Notes under the pieces: generated by a model
Databases searched by the model: none
The model's input: the letters and a program-made list of their open reading frames with translations, nothing else
What the model was told of the DNA's origin: nothing
Origin: Eutrophocola salsuginis
GTDB taxonomy: Bacteria; Pseudomonadota; Gammaproteobacteria; Pseudomonadales; Pseudohongiellaceae
NCBI GenBank assembly: GCA_038147195.1
Contig: JAYQTB010000004.1
Coordinates: 1,550,001-1,614,000, forward strand
Length of the DNA stretch: 64,000 bases
Direction: 5' to 3'
Shown: one piece after another, positions 42,927 to 51,446 of the stretch
How positions within the stretch are numbered: position 1 is the stretch's first letter
Layout of the letters: each line of letters begins with the position of its first letter
Position numbers and translations under genes: made by a program

Positions 42927-44393
42927 GTGGCTGAAGCGAAACATCTGAAGACTAACCCTCTTGAACATTACCCGGAATTACAGCTTTTTATAGCCGGCGA
43001 ATGGATTTCAAAGGGTGCGCGCAAATCAGAGCCCGTACTGAACCCTGCTACCGGCGAAGTGCTGGGCGAACTGCCGCACGCCACCGAGGAAGACCTCGAC
43101 CGTGCGCTGGCCGCTGCCGAGGAAGGCTTCAAGGTCTGGCGTGCCAAGCTGCCCGAAGAAAGAAGCGCCGTTCTGCGCAAGGCTGCTTCCCTGATGCGCG
43201 AGCGTGGTGACCAAATCACGACCGTGGCGACCCTGGAATCAGGCAAGCCCATCCTGCAGTCACGGATCGAGCTGAAGATGTCCACCGACGTTCTGGACTG
43301 GTATGCCGAGGAAGGCCGCCGCGCCTATGGCCGCGTGTTGGCCCAGCGCCAGCCGGGCTCACGCATGTACGTGGTCAAGGAGCCGGTGGGACCGGTTGCC
43401 GCCTTCGCGCCGTGGAATTTCCCGCAGGGCAACCCGGCACGCAAGATGGGTGCCTCCCTGGGCGCCGGTTGCTCCTGTGTCTTCAAGCCGGCAGAAGATA
43501 CGCCAGCAACCGCCTTGCTGATGGCCAGATGCATGCAGGATGCCGGGCTACCCGACGGCGTGTTGTCGATTGTCTTCGGTGTTCCCCACCTTGTGTCCAC
43601 CTATTTGCTGAACTCACCGATCATCCGGAAGATGTCCTTTACCGGTTCAGTACCGGTAGGCAAGTCATTGATGAAACTAGCAGCGGACAGAATGATCCGC
43701 ACGACCATGGAACTGGGCGGCCATGCCCCGGTAATCGTTTTCGAGGATGCGGATGTTGAGGCAGTTTTGAAAATGGCCGTAGCCGCCAAGTTCCGCAACG
43801 GCGGCCAGGTCTGCGTTTCCCCAACCCGCTTCCTGGTTCATGAGTCCATTTTCGACAAGTTTGTAACTGGCTTCACCGCGAAAACAAAAGACATCAAGGT
43901 GGGAAACCCCCTGGATGAAAACAGCCAGATGGGACCACTGATTCACGCTCGCCGGCTGGAAGCCATCAGCAGCATCATCGATGATGCGGTACAAACTGGT
44001 GCCACTCTGGAAACGGGAGGCGCAGTCATCGAAAGACCTGGTAATTTCTACGAGCCTACCGTGCTGTCCAACGTTCCGCAAAGCGCCCGCATCATGAACG
44101 AGGAGCCGTTCGGTCCGGTGGCGATCATTAACAAGTTCAGTGATTTCGATGCAGTCATCAACGAAGCCAATCGCCTGCCCTACGGACTGGCCGCCTTTGC
44201 CTTCACAGATTCACAGAAGCGCGTGAAGCTGCTAGGCGAGCAACTCGAAGCCGGCATGATTGGTATCAACAGCTTTGCCATTTCCACTCCGGACTCGCCC
44301 TTCGGTGGCATCAAGGAAAGTGGTCATGGTAGTGAGGAGGGTATCGAGGGTCTTGAGGCTTGTCTGGTAACGAAACTTATTTCCGAGGTCTAA
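42927..44393 (+). CDS. NAD(P)-dependent aldehyde dehydrogenase, succinate-semialdehyde-dehydrogenase-like
   Basis: 488-aa aldehyde dehydrogenase with a GTG start at 42927 and AGGAG upstream. Motifs: FAPWNFPQGNPARKMG, MELGGHAPVIVFEDADVE (general base Glu), GGQVCVSPTRFLVHE (nucleophile Cys near 288), EEPFGPVAIINKF and SPFGGIKESGHGSEEG. This pattern is closest to succinate-semialdehyde or alpha-ketoglutaric-semialdehyde dehydrogenases. Substrate not certain. It is followed by a YciI-family gene 2 bp after the stop, so both probably share a transcript. Confidence 0.9.
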   Translation: MAEAKHLKTNPLEHYPELQLFIAGEWISKGARKSEPVLNPATGEVLGELPHATEEDLDRALAAAEEGFKVWRAKLPEERSAVLRKAASLMRERGDQITTVATLESGKPILQSRIELKMSTDVLDWYAEEGRRAYGRVLAQRQPGSRMYVVKEPVGPVAAFAPWNFPQGNPARKMGASLGAGCSCVFKPAEDTPATALLMARCMQDAGLPDGVLSIVFGVPHLVSTYLLNSPIIRKMSFTGSVPVGKSLMKLAADRMIRTTMELGGHAPVIVFEDADVEAVLKMAVAAKFRNGGQVCVSPTRFLVHESIFDKFVTGFTAKTKDIKVGNPLDENSQMGPLIHARRLEAISSIIDDAVQTGATLETGGAVIERPGNFYEPTVLSNVPQSARIMNEEPFGPVAIINKFSDFDAVINEANRLPYGLAAFAFTDSQKRVKLLGEQLEAGMIGINSFAISTPDSPFGGIKESGHGSEEGIEGLEACLVTKLISEV

Positions 44394-44395
44394 CC

Positions 44396-44686
44396 ATGCA
44401 ATTTGCCGTCACTGCCATAGATTACACCGACGCCGAAGCACTTGATCGCCGCATGAAACACCGCGAGGCGCACCTAGCAAGCGTCAAGAAACTCATAGCC
44501 TCGGGCAAGTTTCTCAGTGGTGGCGCCATCCTCGACGAGGAAGGCAAAATGATCGGCTCTACCCTGCACCTTGAATTTCCAGATCGGGAAAGTCTGGACC
44601 AGCACCTGCAAAGCGATCCCTATATTGCGGGGAGAGTCTGGGAACACATCGAGGTCCGGCTGGTCAAACTCGTTCCTCTCAATTAA
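44396..44686 (+). CDS. YciI-family small protein
   Basis: 96-aa ferredoxin-like-fold protein. It has the family pattern FAVTAIDYTDAEALDRRMKH, R..HL....K...SG..L.GG (REAHLASVKKLIASGKFLSG) and a DP-containing end (LQSDPYIAGRVWEHIEVRL). The ATG at 44396 follows the aldehyde dehydrogenase stop at once. Some relatives are dienelactone or muconolactone-like isomerases; a role in the pathway of its neighbours is possible but unproved. Confidence 0.85.
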   Translation: MQFAVTAIDYTDAEALDRRMKHREAHLASVKKLIASGKFLSGGAILDEEGKMIGSTLHLEFPDRESLDQHLQSDPYIAGRVWEHIEVRLVKLVPLN

Positions 44687-44966
44687 GACACAGGTGAAAA
44701 GAGCCGTCGGGTAATTTCTTGTCGAATTTAACCGTGACGTACTTGTGAATCACATCGGCAAGGAAGGCCTGATAAGGCATGTCGGTCTTTAGTGCCATCG
44801 CTCCGAGCTCCCTGATATCTTCGTCACGAGAGCCGATATTGATGCGGTTACAGAGCCTTAGCAGGTTGAGGTTGAAACGTGCGGGCAATTACTCCACCAA
44901 GGTGTAACTAATATCCCCGACAACCAGGGAATTTTCTGCAGTCTGGCTTACGTTTAATGTACTCAT
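44679..44966 (-). pseudogene. Remnant of a CopG/ribbon-helix-helix antitoxin gene
   Basis: The lower part reads NRINIGSRDEDIRELGAMAL, then KTDMPYQAFLADVIHKYVT, close to the C-terminal half of CopG-type antitoxins (R-I-N-I-R-I, ...ALE.GIPYQTLI..VLHKYVTG). The expected RIS stretch is altered. Upstream, in the same frame, a 25-codon start with a strong ribosome-binding site (AAGGAGTCAAGG before ATG 44966) ends in TAA directly before the TTG at 44888. The piece is thus cut by a stop or made of two short frames. No toxin gene is recognisable on either side. Confidence 0.45.
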
Positions 44967-45101
44967 TCCTTGACTCCTTGAGCCAGGCTTTTTCCAGGTT
45001 GTAGCTTCATCCTACAGCTGGTATTCACTAAACGTGGGTAAAACAGTTCGGAGTTTTTAAGGAATAGCGATCCCTTAAATTTAAGCAAAAGGTGGGTTTC
45101 A

Positions 45102-45398
45102 TTACTGTTTCGAAAAATTTTCTTCGGGCTGACGTTTCTGCTCTTCGGTGGCTTCCAGCTGGTATTTTGCCTTCCACTCGCTGTAAGGCATACCATAAAC
45201 CCTTTCCCTGGCCGACTCGTACCCTACCTCAAAACCCCTCTCACTGGCAGCCTTGACATACCATTTTGACAGGCAGTTCCGGCAGAAGCCCACTAAGTTC
45301 ATCAGGTCTATATTCTGGGCATCCTTGCGGAAATCCAGGTGCTCTAGTAGACGCCGGAACACCGCGGCCTCGATTTCGGTTTCAGTATGCTTGTCCAC
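45102..45398 (-). CDS. DUF1244 family protein
   Basis: 98-aa protein starting at GTG 45398. The conserved core is AAVFRRLLEHLDFRKDAQNI, then DLMNLVGFCRNCLSKWY and the YGMPYSEWKAKYQ segment. The paired cysteines in FCRNC may bind a metal. Function unknown. It is followed by the antitoxin remnant and lies downstream of sui1. Confidence 0.88.
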   Translation of the reverse strand: MDKHTETEIEAAVFRRLLEHLDFRKDAQNIDLMNLVGFCRNCLSKWYVKAASERGFEVGYESARERVYGMPYSEWKAKYQLEATEEQKRQPEENFSKQ

Positions 45399-45422
45399 GT
45401 TTGTTCTCCTCTTAACAAATTT

Positions 45423-45773
45423 CTAGCCGCCCACTAGTTTTACTCGGTGCCCGGATGACTCCAGCGCCTGTTGAATTTTGTGACGCATATCACCCTGTAT
45501 TTCAATGACGCCGTCCTTGACAGTACCACCGGTGCCACATAGCTGTTTGAGTTTTTTCGCAAGTGCTTTTAGGTCATTCTCGTTACCACGGAAGCCGGTT
45601 ACCAGAGTCACGCCCTTACCCTTGCGTCCTTTCGTTTCACGGGACAAGCGAATGATGCCGTCACCTCCTTTGAACTCCTTGGCGACATTACAGCCACAAA
45701 CCCGCGCAGACAGACCACAACGAGGACACAAACGTCCAATATCAGTGGAATATACAGGTTGTGAATTTTTCAA
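45423..45773 (-). CDS. yciH: SUI1-domain translation factor YciH
   Basis: 116-aa eIF1/SUI1-fold protein. The N-terminal LCPRCGLSARVCGC has four cysteines that may hold a zinc. The SUI1 core is GVTLVTGFRGNENDLKALAK, then CGTGGTVKDGVIEIQGD. In E. coli YciH is a non-essential factor that affects start-site choice and represses translation under stress. The start is a TTG at 45773 with GAGG five bases upstream. It lies 37 bp after the Nif3 gene. Confidence 0.93.
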   Translation of the reverse strand: MKNSQPVYSTDIGRLCPRCGLSARVCGCNVAKEFKGGDGIIRLSRETKGRKGKGVTLVTGFRGNENDLKALAKKLKQLCGTGGTVKDGVIEIQGDMRHKIQQALESSGHRVKLVGG

Positions 45774-45810
45774 TGCAGCCTCTAGGGACTTGTAACTTGC
45801 GACCAGGGAC

Positions 45811-46572
45811 TTATACGGGATTATCTATTTCGATGAATTCGTGTGTGATACCGAATTCATTGGCTAGGTAATTACCAACAGCCAGAACGCCATAGCGCTC
45901 TGTGGCATGGTGGCCCGCAGCGAAAAAATGGATGCCGGTTTCTCGGGCAAAGTGCACGGTCTGCTCGGATACCTCGCCGGTAAGATAGGCATCGACCCCA
46001 GCCTCGAAGGCCAGCTCGATATAATTTTGGGCCGACCCAGTACACCAGCCGATCTTTTCTATACATTCAGCTCTGCCAGGAATATGCAGTGGAGTGCGCC
46101 CGAGCTGGCTACTGATGCGCCGGGCAAGTTCATCACCATTGCATGGCTCCTCGACAACACCCCAAACGCCGACCCGGCTGTTGTGTAACGGATCGAGATC
46201 GGCTTTAATCCTGAATCCCAGTTTAAGGCCCAGCTGGGCGTTGTTGCCGAACTGAGGATGGGCATCCAGTGGCAAGTGGTAGGCAAACAGGTTGATGTCG
46301 TTATCGAGCAGGGACTTGAGTCGTTTCCTGCGAATGCCCGTTATCGTCGGTTCCTCGCCGCGCCAGAAATACCCATGGTGGACAAAAATTGTATCTGCCC
46401 CCTTCGCCAGTGCTGCATCGATCAACGCCTGGCTGGCTGTTACGCCGGTGACAATCGAGCTTATTTCATCACGTCCCTGTACCTGGAGACCATTCGGGCA
46501 ATAGTCACGGAAATCATCCGGTTTCAGCAGGGTATCTAGGGTGTTCTTCAGCTCGGCCAGGCTAACTGGCAT
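45811..46572 (-). CDS. Nif3/YbgI-like dinuclear metal-binding protein
   Basis: 253-aa member of the Nif3 (DUF34) family. Metal-ligand motifs are IFVHHGYFWRGEEPTITG, NLFAYHLPLDAHPQFGNN and FFAAGHHATERYGV. The family forms toroidal hexamers; the related GTP cyclohydrolase-like activity is not settled. I use the ATG at 46572 (MPVSLAELKNTLDTLL), because the longer frame adds residues not seen in relatives. In pseudomonads a gene of this family also lies near algW and hisD. Confidence 0.93.
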   Translation of the reverse strand: MPVSLAELKNTLDTLLKPDDFRDYCPNGLQVQGRDEISSIVTGVTASQALIDAALAKGADTIFVHHGYFWRGEEPTITGIRRKRLKSLLDNDINLFAYHLPLDAHPQFGNNAQLGLKLGFRIKADLDPLHNSRVGVWGVVEEPCNGDELARRISSQLGRTPLHIPGRAECIEKIGWCTGSAQNYIELAFEAGVDAYLTGEVSEQTVHFARETGIHFFAAGHHATERYGVLAVGNYLANEFGITHEFIEIDNPV

Positions 46573-46851
46573 AATCGGGTTCTCCAAGGTAGATCCATTT
46601 TCCAGATCATTTATGGCCGGAAAGGATGGCATCCAGCCTGTGTCCATCGAGGAATTCGGTTATACTTATACCGCCGTAATCATAGCAAAGACACTATGAC
46701 CGCTCTATATATTGGCAGCTTTCGCTCTATTGAAAGCCGGCGCTTCTTTAACCGCTGGCGCTAAAAACCTGCGCAAAGAGGTGTTACATAATTAACTGCT
46801 AGTATAGGGTTGGATTCTGGGGGAGGGGGGGGAGAGAAAGCTACTTTCACC
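46573..46851. other. Intergenic stretch before the DegS/AlgW gene with a long G-tract
   Basis: This 279-bp gap between divergent genes contains a purine tract at 46819-46839 with a 5-G and an 8-G run split by one A. It also has two direct copies of a GCYGGCGCT-type sequence near 46737 and 46753. No clear promoter pair is visible. A short frame at 46694 shows no family resemblance. Confidence 0.4.
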
Positions 46852-48042
46852 ATGAACAAGGTCATTAATTTTGTTATCTGGCCCGCCGTGGCTGGCCTCG
46901 TTTTCGGCTTTGCCCTGCTGCAGTTGCCAAGACTGACCCGGCTAGTTCCGAGAATCGTTCCATTTCTTCAGGTCGAACCCGTCTCACCGGAAAATGCGGC
47001 ATCCTTTTCCTATGCGGACGCCATATCCAAGGCCGCCCCCGCCGTCGTCAGTATCAACTCCACTTCCGATGTAAAGCGTAATGTCGGCGGGCGCTACTTA
47101 CCCGGACTACGGCGCCCAATCCTGCTGGAAGATGAAAGCACCAGCCTGGGATCCGGCGTGATCATTTCACCTGACGGCTACATCATCACCAGTTTCCACA
47201 TTTTTGAAATCAACGATTCTGACATCGTCGACCGCTCCCTCCCGCAGATCACCATCACCCTGTACAACGGCCAGACGATGCAGGCGCGCATAGTGTCGGT
47301 TGATCCCAGGAACGACTTGGCACTGCTGAAGGTGGATGCAACGGACATGGCCTACATGACGCAGGCGGAACAGAGTACGCTGGATGCCGGCGACATCGTG
47401 TTGGCCATTGGCAACCCGCGCAACATCGGCCAGTCGGTAACGCTTGGCATTATTAGCGCCCTGCTACGGACCCAGGACAGCTATGTGATCCAGACAGATG
47501 CCGCGATCAACCCCGGCAGCTCCGGAGGCGCGCTAGTCGATGTAAACGGCAGGCTGGTGGGTATCAACTCCACCATAGTGACGGAGTCCGGGGGTTCCGA
47601 GGGCATCAGTTTCGCCATCCCCGCGTTCAAGGCCTACGATCTCATGCAGGCTTATATTGAACAGGGGCCGGGTGGTTTCCTGGGAGTGGACGGACGCTTC
47701 CTGAGCCGCATCGCCGTGCAGATGTTGCTCGATGTCGATGTGCAGGGCCTATGGGTGGAAAAGATTTCGGATAACGGCCCCGCAGACAAGGCTGGTTTAC
47801 GCGCCAACGACATCATCATCAACCTGGCCGGCATCAACATCAACAACGACGAAAACGCCATTCGCGCCATCCAGACCACCAGCAGCCTGGGTCCGGGTGA
47901 AACCGTGGTGGCTTCTGTTTACCGTAACGGGGAGTTACTGACGATACCGATCATTCTGGGGGTCGGGGAAGCCGTGCTTTACTGGAGCAACAATGAACCC
48001 CTGTTCGACCCCAATCCCTTCAGCGAAGGCCTGCTGCACTAG
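46852..48042 (+). CDS. degS: Periplasmic stress-sensing serine protease (DegS/AlgW type)
   Basis: HtrA-family protease that in relatives cuts the anti-sigma factor RseA/MucA. It is 396 aa with one N-terminal membrane segment (VINFVIWPAVAGLVFGFALL). Trypsin-like triad: His in YIITSFHIFEIN (usually TNxHV), Asp in DPRNDLALLKV, Ser in NPGSSGGALVD. One PDZ domain follows (GLWVEKISDNGPADKAGLRA). The ATG at 46852 is chosen over an upstream TTG at 46810. It is not in an operon with an rseA/mucA gene here. Position next to hisD, hisG and murA is as for algW in pseudomonads. Confidence 0.92.
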   Translation: MNKVINFVIWPAVAGLVFGFALLQLPRLTRLVPRIVPFLQVEPVSPENAASFSYADAISKAAPAVVSINSTSDVKRNVGGRYLPGLRRPILLEDESTSLGSGVIISPDGYIITSFHIFEINDSDIVDRSLPQITITLYNGQTMQARIVSVDPRNDLALLKVDATDMAYMTQAEQSTLDAGDIVLAIGNPRNIGQSVTLGIISALLRTQDSYVIQTDAAINPGSSGGALVDVNGRLVGINSTIVTESGGSEGISFAIPAFKAYDLMQAYIEQGPGGFLGVDGRFLSRIAVQMLLDVDVQGLWVEKISDNGPADKAGLRANDIIINLAGININNDENAIRAIQTTSSLGPGETVVASVYRNGELLTIPIILGVGEAVLYWSNNEPLFDPNPFSEGLLH

Positions 48043-48065
48043 GCTCGCGTTCTCTAGTACTGTCT

Positions 48066-49370
48066 TCAGTCTTCATCCCTGATTTCAGCCGCACGTGCAT
48101 GGGCGATAAGCCCCTCAGCCCTGGCAAGTACCGATGCCGTTTTCGCAAGTTTACGAGCCGCTACTTCCGAGCAGCCGATTATGGAAGAACGTTTCTGAAA
48201 ATCATAGACACCCAGTGCAGAAGAAAACCTGGCCGTGCCGGAGGTTGGCAGTACATGGCTGGGACCCGCGCAGTAATCCCCGAGTGATTCCGAGGTATAG
48301 CGGCCCAGGAAAATCGCCCCGGCATGACGTATATCAGCGAGCAGCGCCTTCGGGTCCGCTACGGACAATTCGACATGCTCCGGTGCCACTAAGTTGCAGA
48401 CATCGGCTGCCGCTTTCAGGTCGACCACATCAATCAGCAGGCCGCGGGACTCCAGTGAGGCAGTGATAATGTCTTGGCGGGGCATGTCAGGCAAAAGCTT
48501 GTCGATACTCGCCACGACCGCATCGATATAAGATGCGTCGGGACAGACGAGAATGGACTGGGCATCCTCGTCATGTTCGGCCTGGGAAAACAGGTCCATG
48601 GCAACCCAATCCGGATCCGTTTTGCCATCGCAAATGACAAGGATTTCGGACGGCCCTGCCACCATGTCGATACCCACCTGCCCAAACACCGCTTTCTTGG
48701 CCGTGGCAACGTAGATGTTGCCTGGGCCAACGATCTTGTCCACACGGGGTACACTGTCGGTGCCATAGGCCAGTGCTGCCACTGCCTGGGCGCCGCCAAT
48801 GGTGAAAACACGATCTACACCTGACAGCGCCAGCGCCGCCAGTACAATGGGATTGCGCGTTGCTTTAGGTGTCGGCAATGTAGCGATTATTTCCTTTACC
48901 CCGGCAACGCGGGCAGGGATGGCATCCATGAGCACTGTTGAGGGATAGACGGCCTTGCCACCCGGCACATATATGCCAACGCGATCCAGGGGGGTGACCT
49001 TCTGGCCATACACGGAGCCATCCCCATCGGTGTATTCCCAGGAATCCTGTTTCTGTTTTTCATGGTAATTGCGAATGCGCCCTGCTGCCGTTTCCAGGGC
49101 AGCAACTCGGTCGGCGGGAATCTTTGCCAGGCTTTGCTCCAGTTCTGCCCGGTCGATTTCGAGGTCGGCCATGGACGCTGCTTTAAGCCCGTCGAGCTTA
49201 TTGGTCCATTCAACCAGTGCGGCATCGCCTCGGGCCTTCACGTCCGCGAGAATGCACGTTACGGTTTCCTGTACCGACGCATCAGAGATCGAATCCCATG
49301 CAAGCGCTTTTTCCAATTCGACTTGGAAATCTTTTGCCTGGTAATCCAGCCTGGTGATGGTGATTGCCAT
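48066..49370 (-). CDS. hisD: Histidinol dehydrogenase
   Basis: Last enzyme of histidine synthesis, a zinc-dependent double oxidation of histidinol to histidine. It is 434 aa with IVGPGNIYVATAKKAVFGQV, VAGPSEILVICDGKTDP, SQAEHDEDAQSILV (metal ligands) and APEHVELSVADP. The ATG at 49370 lies 7 bp after the hisG stop. In pseudomonads hisC follows; no hisC is present here, the next gene being the convergent protease. Confidence 0.96.
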   Translation of the reverse strand: MAITITRLDYQAKDFQVELEKALAWDSISDASVQETVTCILADVKARGDAALVEWTNKLDGLKAASMADLEIDRAELEQSLAKIPADRVAALETAAGRIRNYHEKQKQDSWEYTDGDGSVYGQKVTPLDRVGIYVPGGKAVYPSTVLMDAIPARVAGVKEIIATLPTPKATRNPIVLAALALSGVDRVFTIGGAQAVAALAYGTDSVPRVDKIVGPGNIYVATAKKAVFGQVGIDMVAGPSEILVICDGKTDPDWVAMDLFSQAEHDEDAQSILVCPDASYIDAVVASIDKLLPDMPRQDIITASLESRGLLIDVVDLKAAADVCNLVAPEHVELSVADPKALLADIRHAGAIFLGRYTSESLGDYCAGPSHVLPTSGTARFSSALGVYDFQKRSSIIGCSEVAARKLAKTASVLARAEGLIAHARAAEIRDED

Positions 49371-49377
49371 AATGGGT

Positions 49378-50016
49378 TTAGCTTTTGATTGCTACAGCTG
49401 CCTCGAGACGCTCCAGCAGGGATTGAATACGGCCGTGTTTAATTTTCATTGCCGCCTTGTTGACGATGACACGAGTGCTGACGTCAGCGATATGTTCCCG
49501 TGGTTCCAGGCCGTTGGCCTTTAGGGTCTTGCCTGTATCGACGATATCCACGATACAATCGGCCAATCCCATAATGGGTGCCAGTTCCAGGGCACCGTTG
49601 AGCTTAATAATATCGACCTGGCGACCCTGCTCGGAAAAATAGTTCTTGGCAATATTCACGAACTTGCTCGCCACGCGCATGCGCTTGGGTGTTCCCTTCT
49701 GGTTTACCGGTGCCGCAGTCATGAGTCGGCAGGTGGCCAGCTTCAGGTCGAGGGGCTCATAGTATCCTTCGGAGCCGTTCTCCATGAGGATGTCCTTGCC
49801 GGTAATCCCGATATCGGCGCTGCCAAGTTCCACGTAGGTGGGCACATCCGAGCCGCGCAGCACCATCAGCTGCACCCCCTCTAGGTTACTGTCGAATATC
49901 AGCTTGCGACTGCTGGTGAGATCCTCAGCAGGCATAATCCCTGCCTGTTCTAACAGTGGCAGGACTTCGTCAAGAATGCGCCCCTTGGTCAGGGCAATGA
50001 CCAGTTTGTTGTTCAT
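49378..50016 (-). CDS. hisG: ATP phosphoribosyltransferase, short form
   Basis: First enzyme of histidine synthesis. The 212-aa length without the regulatory C-terminal domain marks the short HisG type, which needs HisZ as partner and for feedback control; hisZ is not in this window. Motifs: ALTKGRILDEVLPLLEQAG, VLRGSDVPTYVELGSADIGI, DCIVDIVDTGKTLKANGL. I start at ATG 50016, since the longer frame enters murA. It follows murA by 10 bp. Confidence 0.94.
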   Translation of the reverse strand: MNNKLVIALTKGRILDEVLPLLEQAGIMPAEDLTSSRKLIFDSNLEGVQLMVLRGSDVPTYVELGSADIGITGKDILMENGSEGYYEPLDLKLATCRLMTAAPVNQKGTPKRMRVASKFVNIAKNYFSEQGRQVDIIKLNGALELAPIMGLADCIVDIVDTGKTLKANGLEPREHIADVSTRVIVNKAAMKIKHGRIQSLLERLEAAVAIKS

Positions 50017-50026
50017 ATCGGCATGC

Positions 50027-51289
50027 TCAGGACGGGAGGCGCTTGATCTTGGCACCGAGCAACTGAAGTTTTTCCTCAATACATTCATAGCCGCGGTCAA
50101 TATGGTAGATACGATCGACGGTGGTCTGGTTCTCGGACATCAGTCCGGCGATGATGAGACTGGCGGAAGCGCGCAGGTCGGTAGCCATCACGGGCGCGCC
50201 CTTGAGAATCTCCTTGCCGTTGACTACCACGGTATTGCCTTCCACTTTCAGATCCGCGCCCATACGGTTCATTTCATGCACATGCATGAAACGGTTCTCG
50301 AACACGGTTTCGGTGATCGTACCGGTACCTTCGGCCACGGCATTCAGGGCCGTAAATTGTGCCTGCATGTCTGTCGGGAATGCCGGGTACGGTGCAGTCG
50401 TCAGTGACACCGCTCTCGGGCGATTGCCCTTCATGTCCAGTGCGATCCAGTCGTTGCCGATATCGATCTGGGCGCCAGCTTCCTCCAACTTGCTCAGCAC
50501 AGCTTCCAGGATACTGGGACGCGTGTCCTTGACCTTGATCCTGCCGCGTGTAGCTGCCACTGCAATCAGATAGGTACCTGTCTCGATCCTGTCGGGCATC
50601 ACGGAATATTCACAACCATGCAACTTTTCAACACCACGCACGGTGATCGTATCAGTGCCTTCCCCACTGATATCGGCACCCATGGCTTTCAGGCAACCGG
50701 CTAGGTCGACGACTTCCGGTTCACGGGCCGCGTTTTCGATGATAGTGACACCGTCAGCCAGGCACGCAGCCATCATAACATTCTCAGTACCCGTAACCGT
50801 GACCAGATCCATGAAGATGTGCGCGCCCTTTAGGCGATTCCTGGTGCGCGCCTTGATGTAACCGTTCTCGACAGTGATATCGGCGCCCATCTTTTTCAAT
50901 GCAGCTAGGTGGAGGTTTACAGGCCTGCTGCCGATTGCGCAGCCACCGGGCAGGGCCACTTCGGCTTCTCCAAAATGGGCCAGCATCGGTCCAAGCACAA
51001 GGATGGAAGCGCGCATGGTTTTAACCAGTTCGTAGGGGGCGCTGAAGTGCCTGATGGTACCGCTGTTGATGTCGACACCCAGTTTTTCACCCACGATCGA
51101 TTCCACACCCATGCAGCCGAGCAGTTCCAACATGGTAGTGATATCGTACAGGTGCGGCAGGTTGCCTACTTTCACCGTATCGGTGGTAAGCAAGGTCGAT
51201 GCCATTATCGGCAGAGCCGAGTTTTTTGCACCCGCAATGCGAATTTCGCCTTTCAGCGGAACGCCGCCATGTATCTCTAATTTATCCAC
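50027..51289 (-). CDS. murA: UDP-N-acetylglucosamine 1-carboxyvinyltransferase
   Basis: First committed step of peptidoglycan synthesis, transferring enolpyruvate from PEP to UDP-GlcNAc in the cytoplasm. It is 420 aa. IAGAKNSALPIMASTLLT holds the conserved N-terminal Lys/Asn. The catalytic Cys is in VALPGGCAIGSRPVNLHL, where Cys rather than Asp means the fosfomycin-reactive form. The later PYPAFPTDMQAQF loop is also present. It heads murA-hisG-hisD after a terminator. Confidence 0.97.
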   Translation of the reverse strand: MDKLEIHGGVPLKGEIRIAGAKNSALPIMASTLLTTDTVKVGNLPHLYDITTMLELLGCMGVESIVGEKLGVDINSGTIRHFSAPYELVKTMRASILVLGPMLAHFGEAEVALPGGCAIGSRPVNLHLAALKKMGADITVENGYIKARTRNRLKGAHIFMDLVTVTGTENVMMAACLADGVTIIENAAREPEVVDLAGCLKAMGADISGEGTDTITVRGVEKLHGCEYSVMPDRIETGTYLIAVAATRGRIKVKDTRPSILEAVLSKLEEAGAQIDIGNDWIALDMKGNRPRAVSLTTAPYPAFPTDMQAQFTALNAVAEGTGTITETVFENRFMHVHEMNRMGADLKVEGNTVVVNGKEILKGAPVMATDLRASASLIIAGLMSENQTTVDRIYHIDRGYECIEEKLQLLGAKIKRLPS

Positions 51290-51403
51290 GTTGGGTTTTG
51301 TTCCTTTTAGGGCAAAGCCCTTCTCACAACAGCGCGCATTTTAACAACTTTCCCAAGTGGCCGCCGAACTTATTTAAGCGCGCCGATTCAGAGTAAACTG
51401 CCA

Positions 51404-51431
51404 TAAAAAAAGGCCCTCTTGGGGCCTTTTT
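51404..51431 (-). terminator. Bidirectional terminator between ibaG and murA
   Basis: AAAGGCCC, loop, GGGGCCTTTTT: a GC stem flanked by an A-run on one side and a T-run on the other. On the reverse strand it ends the mlaC-ibaG transcript 16 bp after the ibaG stop and separates it from murA. Confidence 0.85.
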
Positions 51432-51446
51432 GCTGGTATCACCGGT

